A stretch of 64,000 nucleotides of DNA from Methylobacterium amylolyticum. Lineage in GTDB: Bacteria; Pseudomonadota; Alphaproteobacteria; Rhizobiales; Beijerinckiaceae. The position numbers were made by a program, and so were the translations under genes. The stretch spans positions 36,948-100,947 of the forward strand of contig NZ_JAUYZI010000024.1 of NCBI RefSeq assembly GCF_030700245.1, written 5' to 3'. The stretch's first letter is position 1, and the number at the start of each line of letters is the position of its first letter. Shown here in pieces: positions 1 through 8,290 of this stretch. Below the pieces are notes generated by a model. The model saw only the letters and a list, made by a program, of their open reading frames with translations, was not told where the DNA came from and made no database searches.

Positions 1-226
1 GCTCGCGCCGCTGCTCCCGCGGCGTCGGCATCTCGCCCGCGCCGAGCGACGTACCCGGCGGCTTGGTCACCCCGAGGTCGTTGGTGTAGGGGGCGGTGAT
101 CGTCGAGGCGGGGCCGCCGCCGGTGCCGGTCTCGTCCGGGGCGAATGTCTGCGCGGCGGCCGCCCCCGGGACGAGGAGGCCCGCCGCGAGGAGCCAGAGC
201 CGCGCGCGTCCCGTTCCTGCCGCCAT
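1..226 (-). CDS. Small secreted protein, 3' end outside window
   Basis: The reading frame opens at an ATG at 226 preceded by GAGAGGAGTGACCCC, a good ribosome binding site, and stays open to the window edge, so the C-terminus is missing. The first 25 or so residues form a signal peptide (a short Arg-containing n-region, then LWLLAAGLLVPGAAAA, with probable cleavage near AAA-QTF). The visible mature part is rich in Gly, Pro and Thr and has no domain I recognise. It is probably exported to the periplasm. The reading frame and signal peptide are seen directly; the function is unknown. Confidence 0.6.
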   Translation of the reverse strand, partial: MAAGTGRARLWLLAAGLLVPGAAAAQTFAPDETGTGGGPASTITAPYTNDLGVTKPPGTSLGAGEMPTPREQRRE

Positions 227-287
227 GGGGTCACTCCTCTCGCCGTCGAACGGGGCCTTGTGGCGCAGGTTGCGCGCGGGCGCCAGC

Positions 288-1580
288 CTACGGCCGCGGC
301 GCGCGCCGCGCACGCCCGTCCCCCGCGGGACGGTGGAAGACGCCGACCATCTCGACGTGGCCCGAGTGCCGGAACTGGTCGACCGGCGTGACCCGCTCCA
401 GCCGGTAGCCGCCCGCCGCCAGCAGGGCGGCGTCGCGCCCGAAGGTCCCGGCGTCGCAGGAGACGCCGACCACCAGGGGCACGCGCGCGGCGGCGAGCTG
501 GCGGACCTGCGCCTCCGCGCCGGCCCGGGGCGGATCGAGCACCACCGCGTCGAAGGCGTCGAGCTCGGTCGGCAGCAGGGGCCGGCGGAACAGGTCCCGC
601 CGCTCGTGGGTGATCCGCTTGAGGCCGGCGGCCGCCCGCACCGACCGGTCGAGCCCGGCGAGCGCCGCGGCGTCGCCCTCCACCGCGTGGACGGCCGCCC
701 GCCGCGCCATCGCCAGGGTGAGGGGGCCGCAGCCGGCGAACAGGTCGGCGACCCGGCGGACGCGCGGCCCGAGCGCCGCGCCGACCAGCTCGGCCAGCAC
801 CGCCTGCCCCGCCTCGGTGGCCTGGAGGAAGCCGCCGGGCGCCGGGTGGAGCCGAGCGTCCGATGAGCGCACGGTGACCGGTTCGGCCTCCATCAAGCGC
901 TCGCCGTGGAGCGCCAGCCGCGCGAGGCCGAGTTCGCCCCCGAGCCGCACGAGCGCCGCGCGAACGCCGGGCCCCGCCGGGCCGTGCCCCCGCAGGTCGA
1001 CGTCGAGACCCTGGTCGACGGCGGTCACGGCGACGTCGAGGGGCTTGCGCCCGTGCCCGAGCGGGGCGGCGAGCGCCCGGGCCACCGCGGGGGCGCGGTG
1101 CAGCGCCGGCACGGTGATCGGGCAGTGGTCGATCGGCACGAGGGCGTGGCTGCGCGCGGCCATCAGCCCCGCCTCGGCCCGGCCCTCGACCGCGCGCACG
1201 TGCAGGGTGATCCGCCGCCGGCCGGCCCCGTGCGCGTCGCGCGTCGGGTCGACCGCGGCGTCGAGCCCCGCCTGGGCGAGCGCCTGGGCGACGATGCCCC
1301 GCTTCCAGGCCAGCTCCGCGTCCCGGGCGAGGTGCTGCGTGCGGCAGCCGCCGCAGCGGGTGAAGTGCGGGCAGAACGGCGCGACCCGCTCCGGCGACGG
1401 GGTCTCGACCGCGACGAGGTCCCCCTGCGCCCCCGCCCGCCGGATCGCGACGCGCTCGCCGGGCAGGGCGAAGGAGACCGGCGTGCCGTCCGCGGCCAGG
1501 CCGTCGCCGCGGGCGCCGAGCCGCGCGATCGTCACCGCCTCCGTCGCCGTCTCCGTGCCCGGGCCGGGATGCGCGCTCAT
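288..1580 (-). CDS. TrmA/RumA-family RNA (uracil-5-)-methyltransferase
   Basis: This 430-residue protein belongs to the SAM-dependent family that methylates C5 of uridine in tRNA or rRNA. A TRAM-like N-terminal region is followed by a CPHFTRCGGC cluster which, with a later DHCPI cysteine, matches the 4Fe-4S ligands of RumA-type enzymes. The SAM-binding loop is FAGCGPLT, followed by LDPPRAG. The catalytic cysteine lies in GVSCDAGTFGRDA, where the family usually has SCNPxTLARD. The C-terminal DQFRHSGHVEMV motif is conserved. Its ATG overlaps the stop of the upstream tlyA-like gene by 4 bases, so the two are translationally coupled. Whether the target is 23S rRNA or tRNA cannot be decided here. 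Confidence 0.9.
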   Translation of the reverse strand: MSAHPGPGTETATEAVTIARLGARGDGLAADGTPVSFALPGERVAIRRAGAQGDLVAVETPSPERVAPFCPHFTRCGGCRTQHLARDAELAWKRGIVAQALAQAGLDAAVDPTRDAHGAGRRRITLHVRAVEGRAEAGLMAARSHALVPIDHCPITVPALHRAPAVARALAAPLGHGRKPLDVAVTAVDQGLDVDLRGHGPAGPGVRAALVRLGGELGLARLALHGERLMEAEPVTVRSSDARLHPAPGGFLQATEAGQAVLAELVGAALGPRVRRVADLFAGCGPLTLAMARRAAVHAVEGDAAALAGLDRSVRAAAGLKRITHERRDLFRRPLLPTELDAFDAVVLDPPRAGAEAQVRQLAAARVPLVVGVSCDAGTFGRDAALLAAGGYRLERVTPVDQFRHSGHVEMVGVFHRPAGDGRARRAPRP

Positions 1581-2371
1581 GCCGGGCCGCCCCCGGGCAG
1601 CCGCGCGCCGATCAGGAACTCGGCGTTGCCGTCGCCGCCGGGCACGGGGGAGGGGACCGGCCCGAGGACGCGCGCGCCGAGTCCCTCCAGCACCGCCCGC
1701 ACCGCGGCGCAGACCTCGGCGTGCACGGCCGGGTCGCGCACGAGACCGCCGCGGCCGACCCGCCCGCGCCCGGCCTCGAATTGCGGCTTGATCAGCGCGA
1801 CGATCGCCCCACCCGGCGCCAGCAGCGGCGGCAGGGCCGGCAGCACGAGGGCGAGGCCGATGAAGCTCACGTCGACGCTCGCCAGGAGCGGGGCGGGGAC
1901 GAGGCGCGCCGGGTCGAGGCCGCGGATGTCGGTGCCCTCCAGGCTCGTCACCCGCGGGTCGGCGGCGAGCCGCGGGTGGAGCTGGCCGCGGCCGACATCG
2001 ACGGCGTGGACGTGGGCGGCGCCGCGGGCGAGCAGCAGGTCGGTGAAGCCGCCGGTGGAGGCGCCGACGTCGAGGCAGGGCAGGCCGCGCGGGTCGAGGC
2101 CGAAGGCGTCGAGGGCGGCGGCGAGCTTCAGCCCGCCGCGGGAGGCGTAGGGGTGCTCGGGGTGGGCCTCGATCCGCGCGCCGGGCGCGATCGGGTCGGA
2201 GGCGCGACGGACCGGGCGCCCGTCGGCGCGCACCAGCCCGGCGCGGATCGCGGCCTGCGCCCGGGCGCGGCTCTCGAAATGGCCGTGCGCCACCAGGAAG
2301 AGGTCGGCCCGGGTGCCGGCGCGCTGCGGCCGGCCCGGGTCGCTGCCCGCTGCGGGCAGGTCTCGGGACAT
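1577..2371 (-). CDS. tlyA: TlyA-family rRNA methyltransferase / hemolysin A homologue
   Basis: An N-terminal S4 RNA-binding domain (TRADLFLVAHGHFESRARAQ, then GLVRADGRPV) is joined to an FtsJ-like Rossmann methyltransferase. Motif I is CLDVGASTGGFTDLLL, the catalytic-type motif is LIKPQFEAGR, and VDVSFIGL is also typical. TlyA proteins 2'-O-methylate ribosomal RNA; the hemolysin name is historical. I chose the ATG at 2371 because the S4 domain starts about 20 residues after it and the frame upstream is unlike any S4 leader. The stop overlaps the ATG of the RumA-like gene, suggesting a two-gene RNA-modification operon. Confidence 0.9.
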   Translation of the reverse strand: MSRDLPAAGSDPGRPQRAGTRADLFLVAHGHFESRARAQAAIRAGLVRADGRPVRRASDPIAPGARIEAHPEHPYASRGGLKLAAALDAFGLDPRGLPCLDVGASTGGFTDLLLARGAAHVHAVDVGRGQLHPRLAADPRVTSLEGTDIRGLDPARLVPAPLLASVDVSFIGLALVLPALPPLLAPGGAIVALIKPQFEAGRGRVGRGGLVRDPAVHAEVCAAVRAVLEGLGARVLGPVPSPVPGGDGNAEFLIGARLPGGGPA

Positions 2372-2475
2372 GGATCTCGGGGCTCGGGCGTCGGGGCTCG
2401 GGTGTCGGATCTTGCGGCCCTGTCGGCGGGCCGGCGCCCCCCTACCTAGCCCGGACCGGAGAGGAGAGCCACCGC

Positions 2476-3042
2476 ATGACACGCACGCTGCCGCTGCTCG
2501 CGCTGCTGGGCACCCTGGCCGCCGCCGGCGCACAGGCCCAGGACGCCAAGGATGCGGGCAAGGACGCGGCCAAGGACCCGGCCAAGCCCGCCGCCCCCGA
2601 GACCTACCAGAGCCCGATCAAGAACGCGAAGGGCGAGCCGATCGGCACCATGACGATCCGCGACGGGGCCAACACCCTGGTGCTGCGCCTCGCGATCCAG
2701 CCCGGCGGCCTGCCCCCCGGCTGGCACGGCATCCACTTCCACGCGGTCGGCGACTGCTCCGACCCGAAGCTGATGAACTCCAAGGCCCACGTGAACCACG
2801 ACCAGAGCAAGCACGGCCTGCTCAATCCGGAGGGGCCGGACGAGGGCGACCTGCCCAACGTCTACGCCGCGGCGGACGGTTCGGTGAACGCCGAGGTGTC
2901 GAGCGAGACCCCGCTCACCGGCGAGGGCGGCCTCAAGGACGCGGACGGGTCGGCCCTGATCATCCACGCCAACGAGGACGACCACAGCAGCCAGCCGATC
3001 GGCGGCGCGGGCGACCGGATCGCCTGCGCGGTGATCAAGTAG
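2476..3042 (+). CDS. sodC: Periplasmic superoxide dismutase [Cu-Zn]
   Basis: The 188-residue precursor has a signal peptide (MTRTLPLLALLGTLAAAGAQA), an Ala/Lys/Asp linker, then the SodC fold. Copper ligands are the two histidines of HFHAVGDC, the bridging His in KAHVNH, and the His of IIHANEDDH. Two expected zinc ligands are present (KHG histidine and the Asp of GDLPN). The third, normally the His of GPHAGD, is Asp here (GPDEGD). GAGDRIACAVIK closes the protein with the disulfide cysteine and usual terminus. It dismutates periplasmic superoxide. GGAGAG upstream of the ATG is the ribosome binding site. The 3' end overlaps the convergent MFS gene by 8 bases. Confidence 0.93.
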   Translation: MTRTLPLLALLGTLAAAGAQAQDAKDAGKDAAKDPAKPAAPETYQSPIKNAKGEPIGTMTIRDGANTLVLRLAIQPGGLPPGWHGIHFHAVGDCSDPKLMNSKAHVNHDQSKHGLLNPEGPDEGDLPNVYAAADGSVNAEVSSETPLTGEGGLKDADGSALIIHANEDDHSSQPIGGAGDRIACAVIK

Positions 3043-4219
3043 GGGATCGCCGCGTCGCCAGCAGGCCACCCAGGGCGAGGGCGCTGAACGCCGCCCCCGC
3101 CAGGAAGGTGGCCGGCGCGCCCACCGTGTCCCACAGGGCGCCGGCCACGACGCTCGCGACGAGGAGGGCCAGTCCGGTCGCGAGGTTGAACACGCCGAAC
3201 GCGGTCCCGCGCAGGTCGGACGCGGCGGTATCGGCGACCAGCGCCGCCAGCAGGCCCTGGCTGAAGCCCATGTGGAGGCCCCAGAGCACGACGCCGAGCC
3301 CGGCGACGGCGAGGTTCGGGGCCCAGGCGAGGGCGAGGTCGGCCGCCACCAGCAGGATCAGGCCGACCGCCAGCAGCGACACCCGGTCCAGCCGGTCCGA
3401 CAGGGCCCCGGCCGGATAGGACGACAGGGCGTAGGCCGCGCTCATGGCCACGAGGACGAGGGGCAGGAGGACGGGGCGCACCCCGAACTCCGCGACGCGC
3501 AGCAGCAGGAAGGCCTCGCTGAACCGGGCCAGGGTGAGCGCCACCGCGATCCCGACCACCCACCAGTAGCGGGGCCCGAGCCGGGCGAGGTCGCTCCGGC
3601 GCAGGGGAAACCGGGCCGGGCGGGGCGCCGCCGCGGCGGCGGGCTCCCGGACGGCCACGACCAGCACGACGACGGACAGGACGGCGGGCAGGACCGCCAC
3701 CCAGAACACGGCCTGGAAGTCGTTGGCGAACAGCCACATCAGCCCGACGGCGAGCAGCGGCCCGGTGAAGGCGCCGACCGTGTCGAGGGTCTGCCGGAGG
3801 CCGAAGCTCGCCCCTCGGAGTTCCGCCGGGGCGAGGTCGGCCACGAGGGCGTCGCGGGGCGCCCCCCGGATGCCCTTGCCGACCCGGTCGACGAAGCGCG
3901 CGGCGACCAGCCATTCCAGGCCGCCCGCCAGGGGGAAGACCGGCTTGGTGCAGGCGGCGAGGCCGTAGCCGACCACCGCCAGCAGCTTGCGCCGGCCGAG
4001 CCAGTCGCTCAGCGCCCCCGAGAAGACCTTCACGATCGAGGCCGTCGCCTCGGCGATCCCCTCGATGACGCCGACGGCCAGCGCCGAGGTGCCGAGCACC
4101 GCGACCATGTAGATCGGCAGGAGCGCGTGGATCATCTCCGAGGAGATGTCCATCAGCATGCTCACGAACCCGAGGGCCCAGATCCCCGCGGGGATGCGTG
4201 CGCGGGCGGTGGAGGTCAT
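3035..4219 (-). CDS. MFS transporter
   Basis: This is a major facilitator superfamily permease of 394 residues with about 12 hydrophobic segments. The MFS signature in the loop after TM2 is LSDWLGRRKLLA, and a second is LSDRLDRVSLLA in the C-terminal half. DRVGKGIRGAPRDALVADLA is characteristic of a subfamily of uncharacterised bacterial MFS proteins. The ATG at 4219 was chosen because the extra upstream residues are Arg/His rich and unlike a membrane leader. The substrate is unknown. It converges with sodC and overlaps it by 8 bases, with no sign of functional linkage. Confidence 0.85.
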   Translation of the reverse strand: MTSTARARIPAGIWALGFVSMLMDISSEMIHALLPIYMVAVLGTSALAVGVIEGIAEATASIVKVFSGALSDWLGRRKLLAVVGYGLAACTKPVFPLAGGLEWLVAARFVDRVGKGIRGAPRDALVADLAPAELRGASFGLRQTLDTVGAFTGPLLAVGLMWLFANDFQAVFWVAVLPAVLSVVVLVVAVREPAAAAAPRPARFPLRRSDLARLGPRYWWVVGIAVALTLARFSEAFLLLRVAEFGVRPVLLPLVLVAMSAAYALSSYPAGALSDRLDRVSLLAVGLILLVAADLALAWAPNLAVAGLGVVLWGLHMGFSQGLLAALVADTAASDLRGTAFGVFNLATGLALLVASVVAGALWDTVGAPATFLAGAAFSALALGGLLATRRSPT

Positions 4220-4384
4220 GCGGGGGTCGCGTCCTGGCTGCCGTCCGGGCCCCCTAAGCAGGTTCGCGTCGGCATGCCAACGCTTCACCCGCCTGGATCC
4301 GTGGTGGATCGCAGGGTCTCGATGCCGAACCGGCAACCACGTCGGCGAGGCCTGCTCAGCACGCCCCGGGCGGGAGCGGGCGCG

Positions 4385-4675
4385 TCAGGACTGGGTGCCG
4401 GTGAAGCGGCAGATCGTCTTGCAGCGCGGGCCGCCGTTGCCCTGCCACGTCTTCGCGTGGCCGATCGAGCCGGTCATGTCCTGGGTCGGGTTCCCCCCGG
4501 GCCGGTGGACGACGACGTTGCAGGGATCGCGCGGCGTCGCCTGGTAGCGCGGGCAGGCCGGGGTGTGGCGGCCGGCCAGGAGATCGACGAGCGTCTCCGA
4601 CCGGGCGTCCGCGCGATCGATCGAGACGCCGATGAGCGCCGCAGCGGCGGCTGCGGCCAAGACAAGGCTTCGCAT
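4385..4675 (-). CDS. Small secreted cysteine-containing protein
   Basis: A 96-residue protein beginning at the ATG at 4675, preceded by GGAGAG. Residues 1-24 form a signal peptide (MRSLVLAAAAAAALIGVS, ending near ADA). The mature chain carries four cysteines (ACPRYQ, DPCNVV, RCKTIC), which could form two disulfides in the periplasm. I recognise no family; function unknown. An in-frame ATG eight codons upstream would spoil the signal peptide and was rejected. Confidence 0.7.
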   Translation of the reverse strand: MRSLVLAAAAAAALIGVSIDRADARSETLVDLLAGRHTPACPRYQATPRDPCNVVVHRPGGNPTQDMTGSIGHAKTWQGNGGPRCKTICRFTGTQS

Positions 4676-5174
4676 GGCATGCTCTCCGTTCAGGCACAAC
4701 GTGCGCTTTCTGATAGCAAATGCCGTATTAATGGCCTTGTTCTATTACCTATGTGCGAAAAATCACATCAATCGGTTCGGTTTTAATCCCGAAATATCGA
4801 AGATTTATTGAAGGATTATTTTTTGGTCGGGATCGTGACGCGTCTATCGGGACGGTCGTCTCGGTCCCGGATCGGCCCGTCGGCGAGCGGCAGGTCCCGG
4901 ACGGGAGGCTCGCGGGGACGGACGGGTTCGCGGGGACGACGCGGCGAGCCGAGAGGCGTTTCCGACCCTCCACCTCATCCTGAGGTGCCCGCGAGAGCGG
5001 GCCTCGAAGGAGACCTCCAGGGATCGCGCGGCTGGCTGGAGGGCTCCTTCGAGGCCTCCGCTGCGCTGCGGCACCTCAGGATGAGGGGGGGTGGTGGGAT
5101 CGGCCGACGCAAACGCCGAACTGTCGTGGACCGGTGCCGGGCAGTCCGCGACGGGCGGCGTCGGGAGCCGATCC
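4676..5174. other. Intergenic region, about 500 bases
   Basis: No gene can be supported here. Positions 4700-4830 are markedly AT-rich compared with the rest of the chromosome and probably hold the promoter of the leftward secreted-protein gene. The remainder is GC-rich and contains the palindromic repeat listed separately. Confidence 0.5.
4973..5086. repeat. Dispersed intergenic palindromic repeat
   Basis: Two 17-base arms, CCTCATCCTGAGGTGCC at 4973 and its reverse complement ending at 5086, flank an interior that is itself partly self-complementary (CTCGAAGGAG against CTCCTTCGAG, and CCTCCAG against CTGGAGG). The whole could fold into a long imperfect hairpin. From memory this sequence is very common between genes in Methylobacterium and relatives, so it behaves like a REP/BIME element rather than a local feature. 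Confidence 0.7.
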
Positions 5175-5606
5175 TCAGGCCGGCCGCGGAATCGGCCGCG
5201 GGCGCCCGGCATCGTCGATGGCGACGAAGGTGAAGGTCGCCTGCGTCACCCGCTCGCGGATCTGCGTCTGGAAGCGGCGGGCCCAGGCCTCGACCTCGAT
5301 CTTCATCGAGGTGCGGCCGACATGGGAGACGCGGGTGTAGACGCAGAGCACGTCGCCGACGCGCACCGGACGGATGAAGGTCATGGCGTCGAGGGCGACC
5401 GTCACCACCCGGCCCTGCGACTGCTCGACCCCGGCGATGCCGCCGGCCTGATCCATCTGCGACAGCACCCAGCCGCCGAAGATGTCGCCGTTCGCGTTGG
5501 TGTCGGCGGGCATGGCGATGGTGCGGACCGTCAGGTCGCCCCGCGGCTGGGCCGCCAAGTCCTGTGTCGCCACGTCCTGTGTCGCCACGTCCTGTGTCGC
5601 GTCCAT
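5175..5606 (-). CDS. Acyl-CoA thioesterase (YciA-like hotdog fold)
   Basis: The 143-residue protein has the single-hotdog YciA/Cyt-c pattern: an ADTNANGDIFGGWVLSQMD segment carrying the catalytic-loop Asn and Asp, the central helix, then VTVALDAMTFIRPVRVGDVL and SMKIEVEAW. Such enzymes hydrolyse medium/long acyl-CoAs in the cytoplasm. I chose the ATG at 5606. The first 17 residues are a low-complexity ATQDV repeat produced by three 15-base tandem copies at 5556-5600, a probable recent slippage expansion outside the fold. Confidence 0.88.
   Translation of the reverse strand: MDATQDVATQDVATQDLAAQPRGDLTVRTIAMPADTNANGDIFGGWVLSQMDQAGGIAGVEQSQGRVVTVALDAMTFIRPVRVGDVLCVYTRVSHVGRTSMKIEVEAWARRFQTQIRERVTQATFTFVAIDDAGRPRPIPRPA
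5556..5600. repeat. 15-bp tandem repeat in thioesterase 5' end
   Basis: Three head-to-tail copies of CACGTCCTGTGTCGC (first copy CAAGTCCTGTGTCGC) occupy 5556-5570, 5571-5585 and 5586-5600. As 15 is divisible by three the reading frame survives any copy-number change, adding or removing ATQDV units at the protein N-terminus. Confidence 0.9.
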
Positions 5607-5816
5607 GGCGTCCTCTCCCCCGCGCGGATGATGCCCGATTCGTCGGAGCCCGTCAGCGGGACGGTGCGCAGTTTCCGCGCCGGCGATCGCACACAGAAAT
5701 TCGGTTCCGGACGGCGCGCGGCGCGCAAGTCCGTAAAACTGGGCGATCGATCGCAATCTGACGTTTACAAGAGGCGTCGAGACTGGGAGCGTCGAAGCCT
5801 GGACGGTCCCCGTATC

Positions 5817-6977
5817 ATGCCCGTCTCGCCTGTTCCCGGCGGGCCCTACACGCCCCCGCGCTGGCCGGTCATCCGCTGGCTGACCGCGCCCGCCAGCGCG
5901 GTCCCCGCCGACATCCGTGCCCGGCTCCTGACCGGCTTCTTCGAATCCGTGGTGCCCCTGATCAGCGGGGGATTGGCCAGCCTGTCGGTGAACGCGGCGG
6001 CGGCGTTCCGCCACCCCGAGCCGCTGTTCATGGCCCTGCTGGTCCTCGATGCGCTCCTGTTCGGCATCCGGACGACGCTGATGGCCCGGAGCCGCCGCGC
6101 CGCGGCGGCCGGCCTGCGGACGCCGACCGACCTGTTCTTCGCCAGCAACCTCGTCTGGACCGGGCTGGTGGGCGCGTGGACCTTCGCCTGCTTCGCGAGC
6201 GGCGACCACCTCCTGCAGGTGATCGCGCCCCTCACGATGATGGGCATCCTGACCGGGATCGTGACGCGCAACAACGCAGCCCCGCGGCTCACCATCCTGC
6301 AGGTCGCCCTCTGCATCGGGCCGCTGGCGCTCGCGATGCTGCTCACCGGCGACCCGTGGCTCCTGGTGGTGGTCGCCCAGGCCCCGCTCCTGATGGTCTC
6401 GGTGGTGAGCACCGTGTACCGGCTCAACCGCGGATACCTCGCCGTCGCGGTCGCGCAGCGCGAGAGCGAGCAGCGGGCGGCCACCGACGCGCTCACCGGC
6501 CTGCGGAACCGGTCGGGCCTGATGGCCGCCCTGTCCCGCGCCCTGCGGCGGCCGGAGGACCGGCTCGCCCTTCTGTATCTCGACCTCGACGGCTTCAAGG
6601 CGGTCAACGACCGGCTCGGCCACGCCGCCGGCGACCGACTGTTGCGGGAGGCGGCGGCGCGCGCCAGCGCCCTGATCGCCGACGACGGCGTCGCGGCCCG
6701 GCTCGGCGGCGACGAGTTCGTGATCCTGGCGCCCGGCCGGGACGCGGCGGAGGCCGTCCTGCTGGCCGAGGCGGTGATCGCCGCCGTGGGCAGACCCTAC
6801 GATCTCGGCGTCGAGGTGCGGGTGGGCACGAGCATCGGCATCGCGCTCGCCGCGCCGCGCACGGCGCCGGAGATCCTGATCGCCCGCGCGGACGCGGCCC
6901 TCTACCGCGCCAAGGCGGCCGGCAAGGGCCGCTGGTGGCTGGCCGACGCGCCGGAGCCCGCCCGCCGGGCGGCCTGA
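5817..6977 (+). CDS. Membrane-bound diguanylate cyclase (GGDEF)
   Basis: An N-terminal region with about five to six hydrophobic segments (residues 25-200) acts as a membrane sensor or anchor, followed by a complete GGDEF domain. ATDALTGLRNRSGLMAAL opens it, LLYLDLDGFKAVNDRLGHAAGD carries the metal and substrate residues, and RLGGDEFVIL is the intact active loop near residue 297. It should make cyclic di-GMP from two GTP. The product-inhibition I-site (RxxD five residues before GGDEF) is absent: those positions read ADDG. Start taken at ATG 5817; the open frame continues upstream but without a good alternative start. No EAL domain follows. Confidence 0.88.
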   Translation: MPVSPVPGGPYTPPRWPVIRWLTAPASAVPADIRARLLTGFFESVVPLISGGLASLSVNAAAAFRHPEPLFMALLVLDALLFGIRTTLMARSRRAAAAGLRTPTDLFFASNLVWTGLVGAWTFACFASGDHLLQVIAPLTMMGILTGIVTRNNAAPRLTILQVALCIGPLALAMLLTGDPWLLVVVAQAPLLMVSVVSTVYRLNRGYLAVAVAQRESEQRAATDALTGLRNRSGLMAALSRALRRPEDRLALLYLDLDGFKAVNDRLGHAAGDRLLREAAARASALIADDGVAARLGGDEFVILAPGRDAAEAVLLAEAVIAAVGRPYDLGVEVRVGTSIGIALAAPRTAPEILIARADAALYRAKAAGKGRWWLADAPEPARRAA

Positions 6978-7080
6978 GCCGCCGAATCCGCTCGATCAAT
7001 TCGGGGTGGCGGATCCGGGCCTCGCTCGGGCGCCGCGCGGTCTCGGCCGAGATGCGCACCGCGATCGGGCGGTGACCGGA

Positions 7081-7221
7081 TCAGGGCATCAGGCCGGCGA
7101 ACTTCAGCCCCGCCGCCAGCAGGATCGCGAGCCCGGACAGGATGCACTCGAATGGGATCGACCGCCAGAGATCGGGCGCGGCGGCCTCGTCGCGCGCGCG
7201 GCTGGACGCACTCTCGTTCAT
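7081..7221 (-). CDS. Small single-pass membrane protein
   Basis: A 46-residue reading frame from the ATG at 7221. It has a charged N-terminal half (MNESASSRARDEAA) and one hydrophobic helix near the C-terminus (CILSGLAILLAAGLKFAGL). The pattern fits a small inner-membrane protein seen as a hypothetical in related genomes. No function can be given, and it could be chance in GC-rich DNA. Confidence 0.45.
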   Translation of the reverse strand: MNESASSRARDEAAAPDLWRSIPFECILSGLAILLAAGLKFAGLMP

Positions 7222-7378
7222 GGCGGCGGTCCTGGGCATCCTCCCGGGCAGCCGGATCTGTCGCCGGCCGTCCCAGGGTTGCACGATACCGCAGATCCTC
7301 CGTCCGCGCATCCCGCGAACCGCGCCTCGAACCGCGCGTCGCGGGAACGCGCCGCCTCCACCTCGGGGCGGCCGGCAC

Positions 7379-7412
7379 ACAAAAAAACCGGCGGCCCGTG
7401 GGGACCGCCGGG
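7379..7412 (-). terminator. Rho-independent terminator of the Tyr/Arg-rich protein gene
   Basis: Read on the minus strand, CCGGCGGTCC pairs with GGGCCGCCGG around a short loop and is followed by seven T residues. It lies about 45 bases beyond the stop of the gene ending at 7456, correctly placed and oriented to end that transcript. Confidence 0.8.
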
Positions 7413-7455
7413 ATTTGGCGGGCGTCCCGGCCGAGCCGGGACGCCCATGGGGCGC

Positions 7456-7722
7456 TCAGTAGTAGAAGCGGCGGCCGTAATAGGGCCGGCGCCAGTAGGG
7501 ACGCGGGCCGTAGAAGGGACGCCGGTAGTAGGGCCGGCGCCAGTAGGGGCGCGGGCCGTAGAAGCGCCGCCGGTAGTAGTACTGCGCCTTCTCGGCGGTC
7601 GCCGGGGCGGCCTCGGCCGGCAGGGCGATGCCCGGACCGACGGGGGCGGCCGTCGCCCCCTGCGGCGCGGCGGCCGCGAAGCCCAGCGCCAGCAGGGCGG
7701 CCAGCAGGAATTTCCTCAACAC
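7456..7722 (-). CDS. Secreted Tyr/Arg-rich repeat protein
   Basis: Starts at a GTG (7722) eight bases after GAGGGAG. Residues 1-25 are a signal peptide (RKFLLAALLALGFAAAAP, cleaved near ATA-AP). After a short linker the last 40 residues are built almost only of Tyr, Arg, Phe, Pro and Trp, with FYGPRPYWRRPYY occurring twice in tandem. The protein is thus small, exported, strongly basic and aromatic. Similar YRRP/YYRR tails occur in many small rhizobial envelope proteins of unknown role. It has its own terminator and appears monocistronic. Confidence 0.7.
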   Translation of the reverse strand: MLRKFLLAALLALGFAAAAPQGATAAPVGPGIALPAEAAPATAEKAQYYYRRRFYGPRPYWRRPYYRRPFYGPRPYWRRPYYGRRFYY

Positions 7723-7868
7723 GCTCTCGACTCCCTCTCGACGTGTCCTCGTAGGCCGGGTTGCGGCGGCACCCCGCGGCTGGACCCGGTCGCGATGAAC
7801 GCGTGGAGAGGGTGGAGCGTTGCAGGCCCGCGGCGATTGCGGAAGACTGCGTAGTGCGCGGAGGCGGC

Positions 7869-8054
7869 TCAGGCGATCTGCGCGGTCATGTCGATGACCC
7901 GGGCCTCCGTGCTCTGCCGCACCAGCGCGATGCCGTGCTCGCAATCCTCGCGGCGGGCGTAGCCCTCGCCGGACTCGGCCACCACCTCGCCGTTGCGGGC
8001 GCGCAGGCGCCAGCGCCACTGCCCGCCCGCGTCCCGGTAGAGTTCGAAGCGCAT
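7869..8054 (-). CDS. YegP-like DUF1508 family protein
   Basis: A 61-residue protein starting MRFELYRDAGGQWRWRL. The pattern F-x-L-Y-x-D-x-G-x-x-R-W-R-L followed by ARNGEVVAESGEGY and then CEHGIALV is that of the small YegP/DUF1508 domain, here present once. The family's role is not settled; a house-cleaning or stress role has been suggested. It lies alone between the secreted repeat protein and the helicase gene. Confidence 0.75.
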   Translation of the reverse strand: MRFELYRDAGGQWRWRLRARNGEVVAESGEGYARREDCEHGIALVRQSTEARVIDMTAQIA

Positions 8055-8290
8055 CGTCCATCTCCCGTCTCGACAGATCCCGCGGCCTGCGGGCCCCCGG
8101 ACACCCGGGCGGGAGATAGGGTGCCACCGGGGGCGCCGGAAGACGCCGCGGGATCGGGAGGTCGGCCGGCGATGCCGGGCACGCCGTGCTGGCGGTTCCC
8201 GAACATGGGACGCCGCGGCGGGCGCCTGCGGGCGTCCGTCGGATGCGACGTCCGGACCCTGCCAGGACGTCGCCGGGCCGTTCCGGGCCA
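8055..8290. other. Intergenic gap upstream of the YegP-like gene
   Basis: No supported gene, RNA or repeat. It must hold the promoter of the leftward YegP-like gene and the 3' region of the helicase gene. Confidence 0.4.

Noticed and set aside
4749..4973. Frame between the secreted protein and the palindromic repeat
   Set aside because: Mixed composition, no ribosome binding site, spans an AT-rich promoter-like zone.
7456..7600. Regular short repeats near 7456-7600 considered as a CRISPR
   Set aside because: Repeats are contiguous, in frame and encode FYGPRPYWRR units; no unique spacers.
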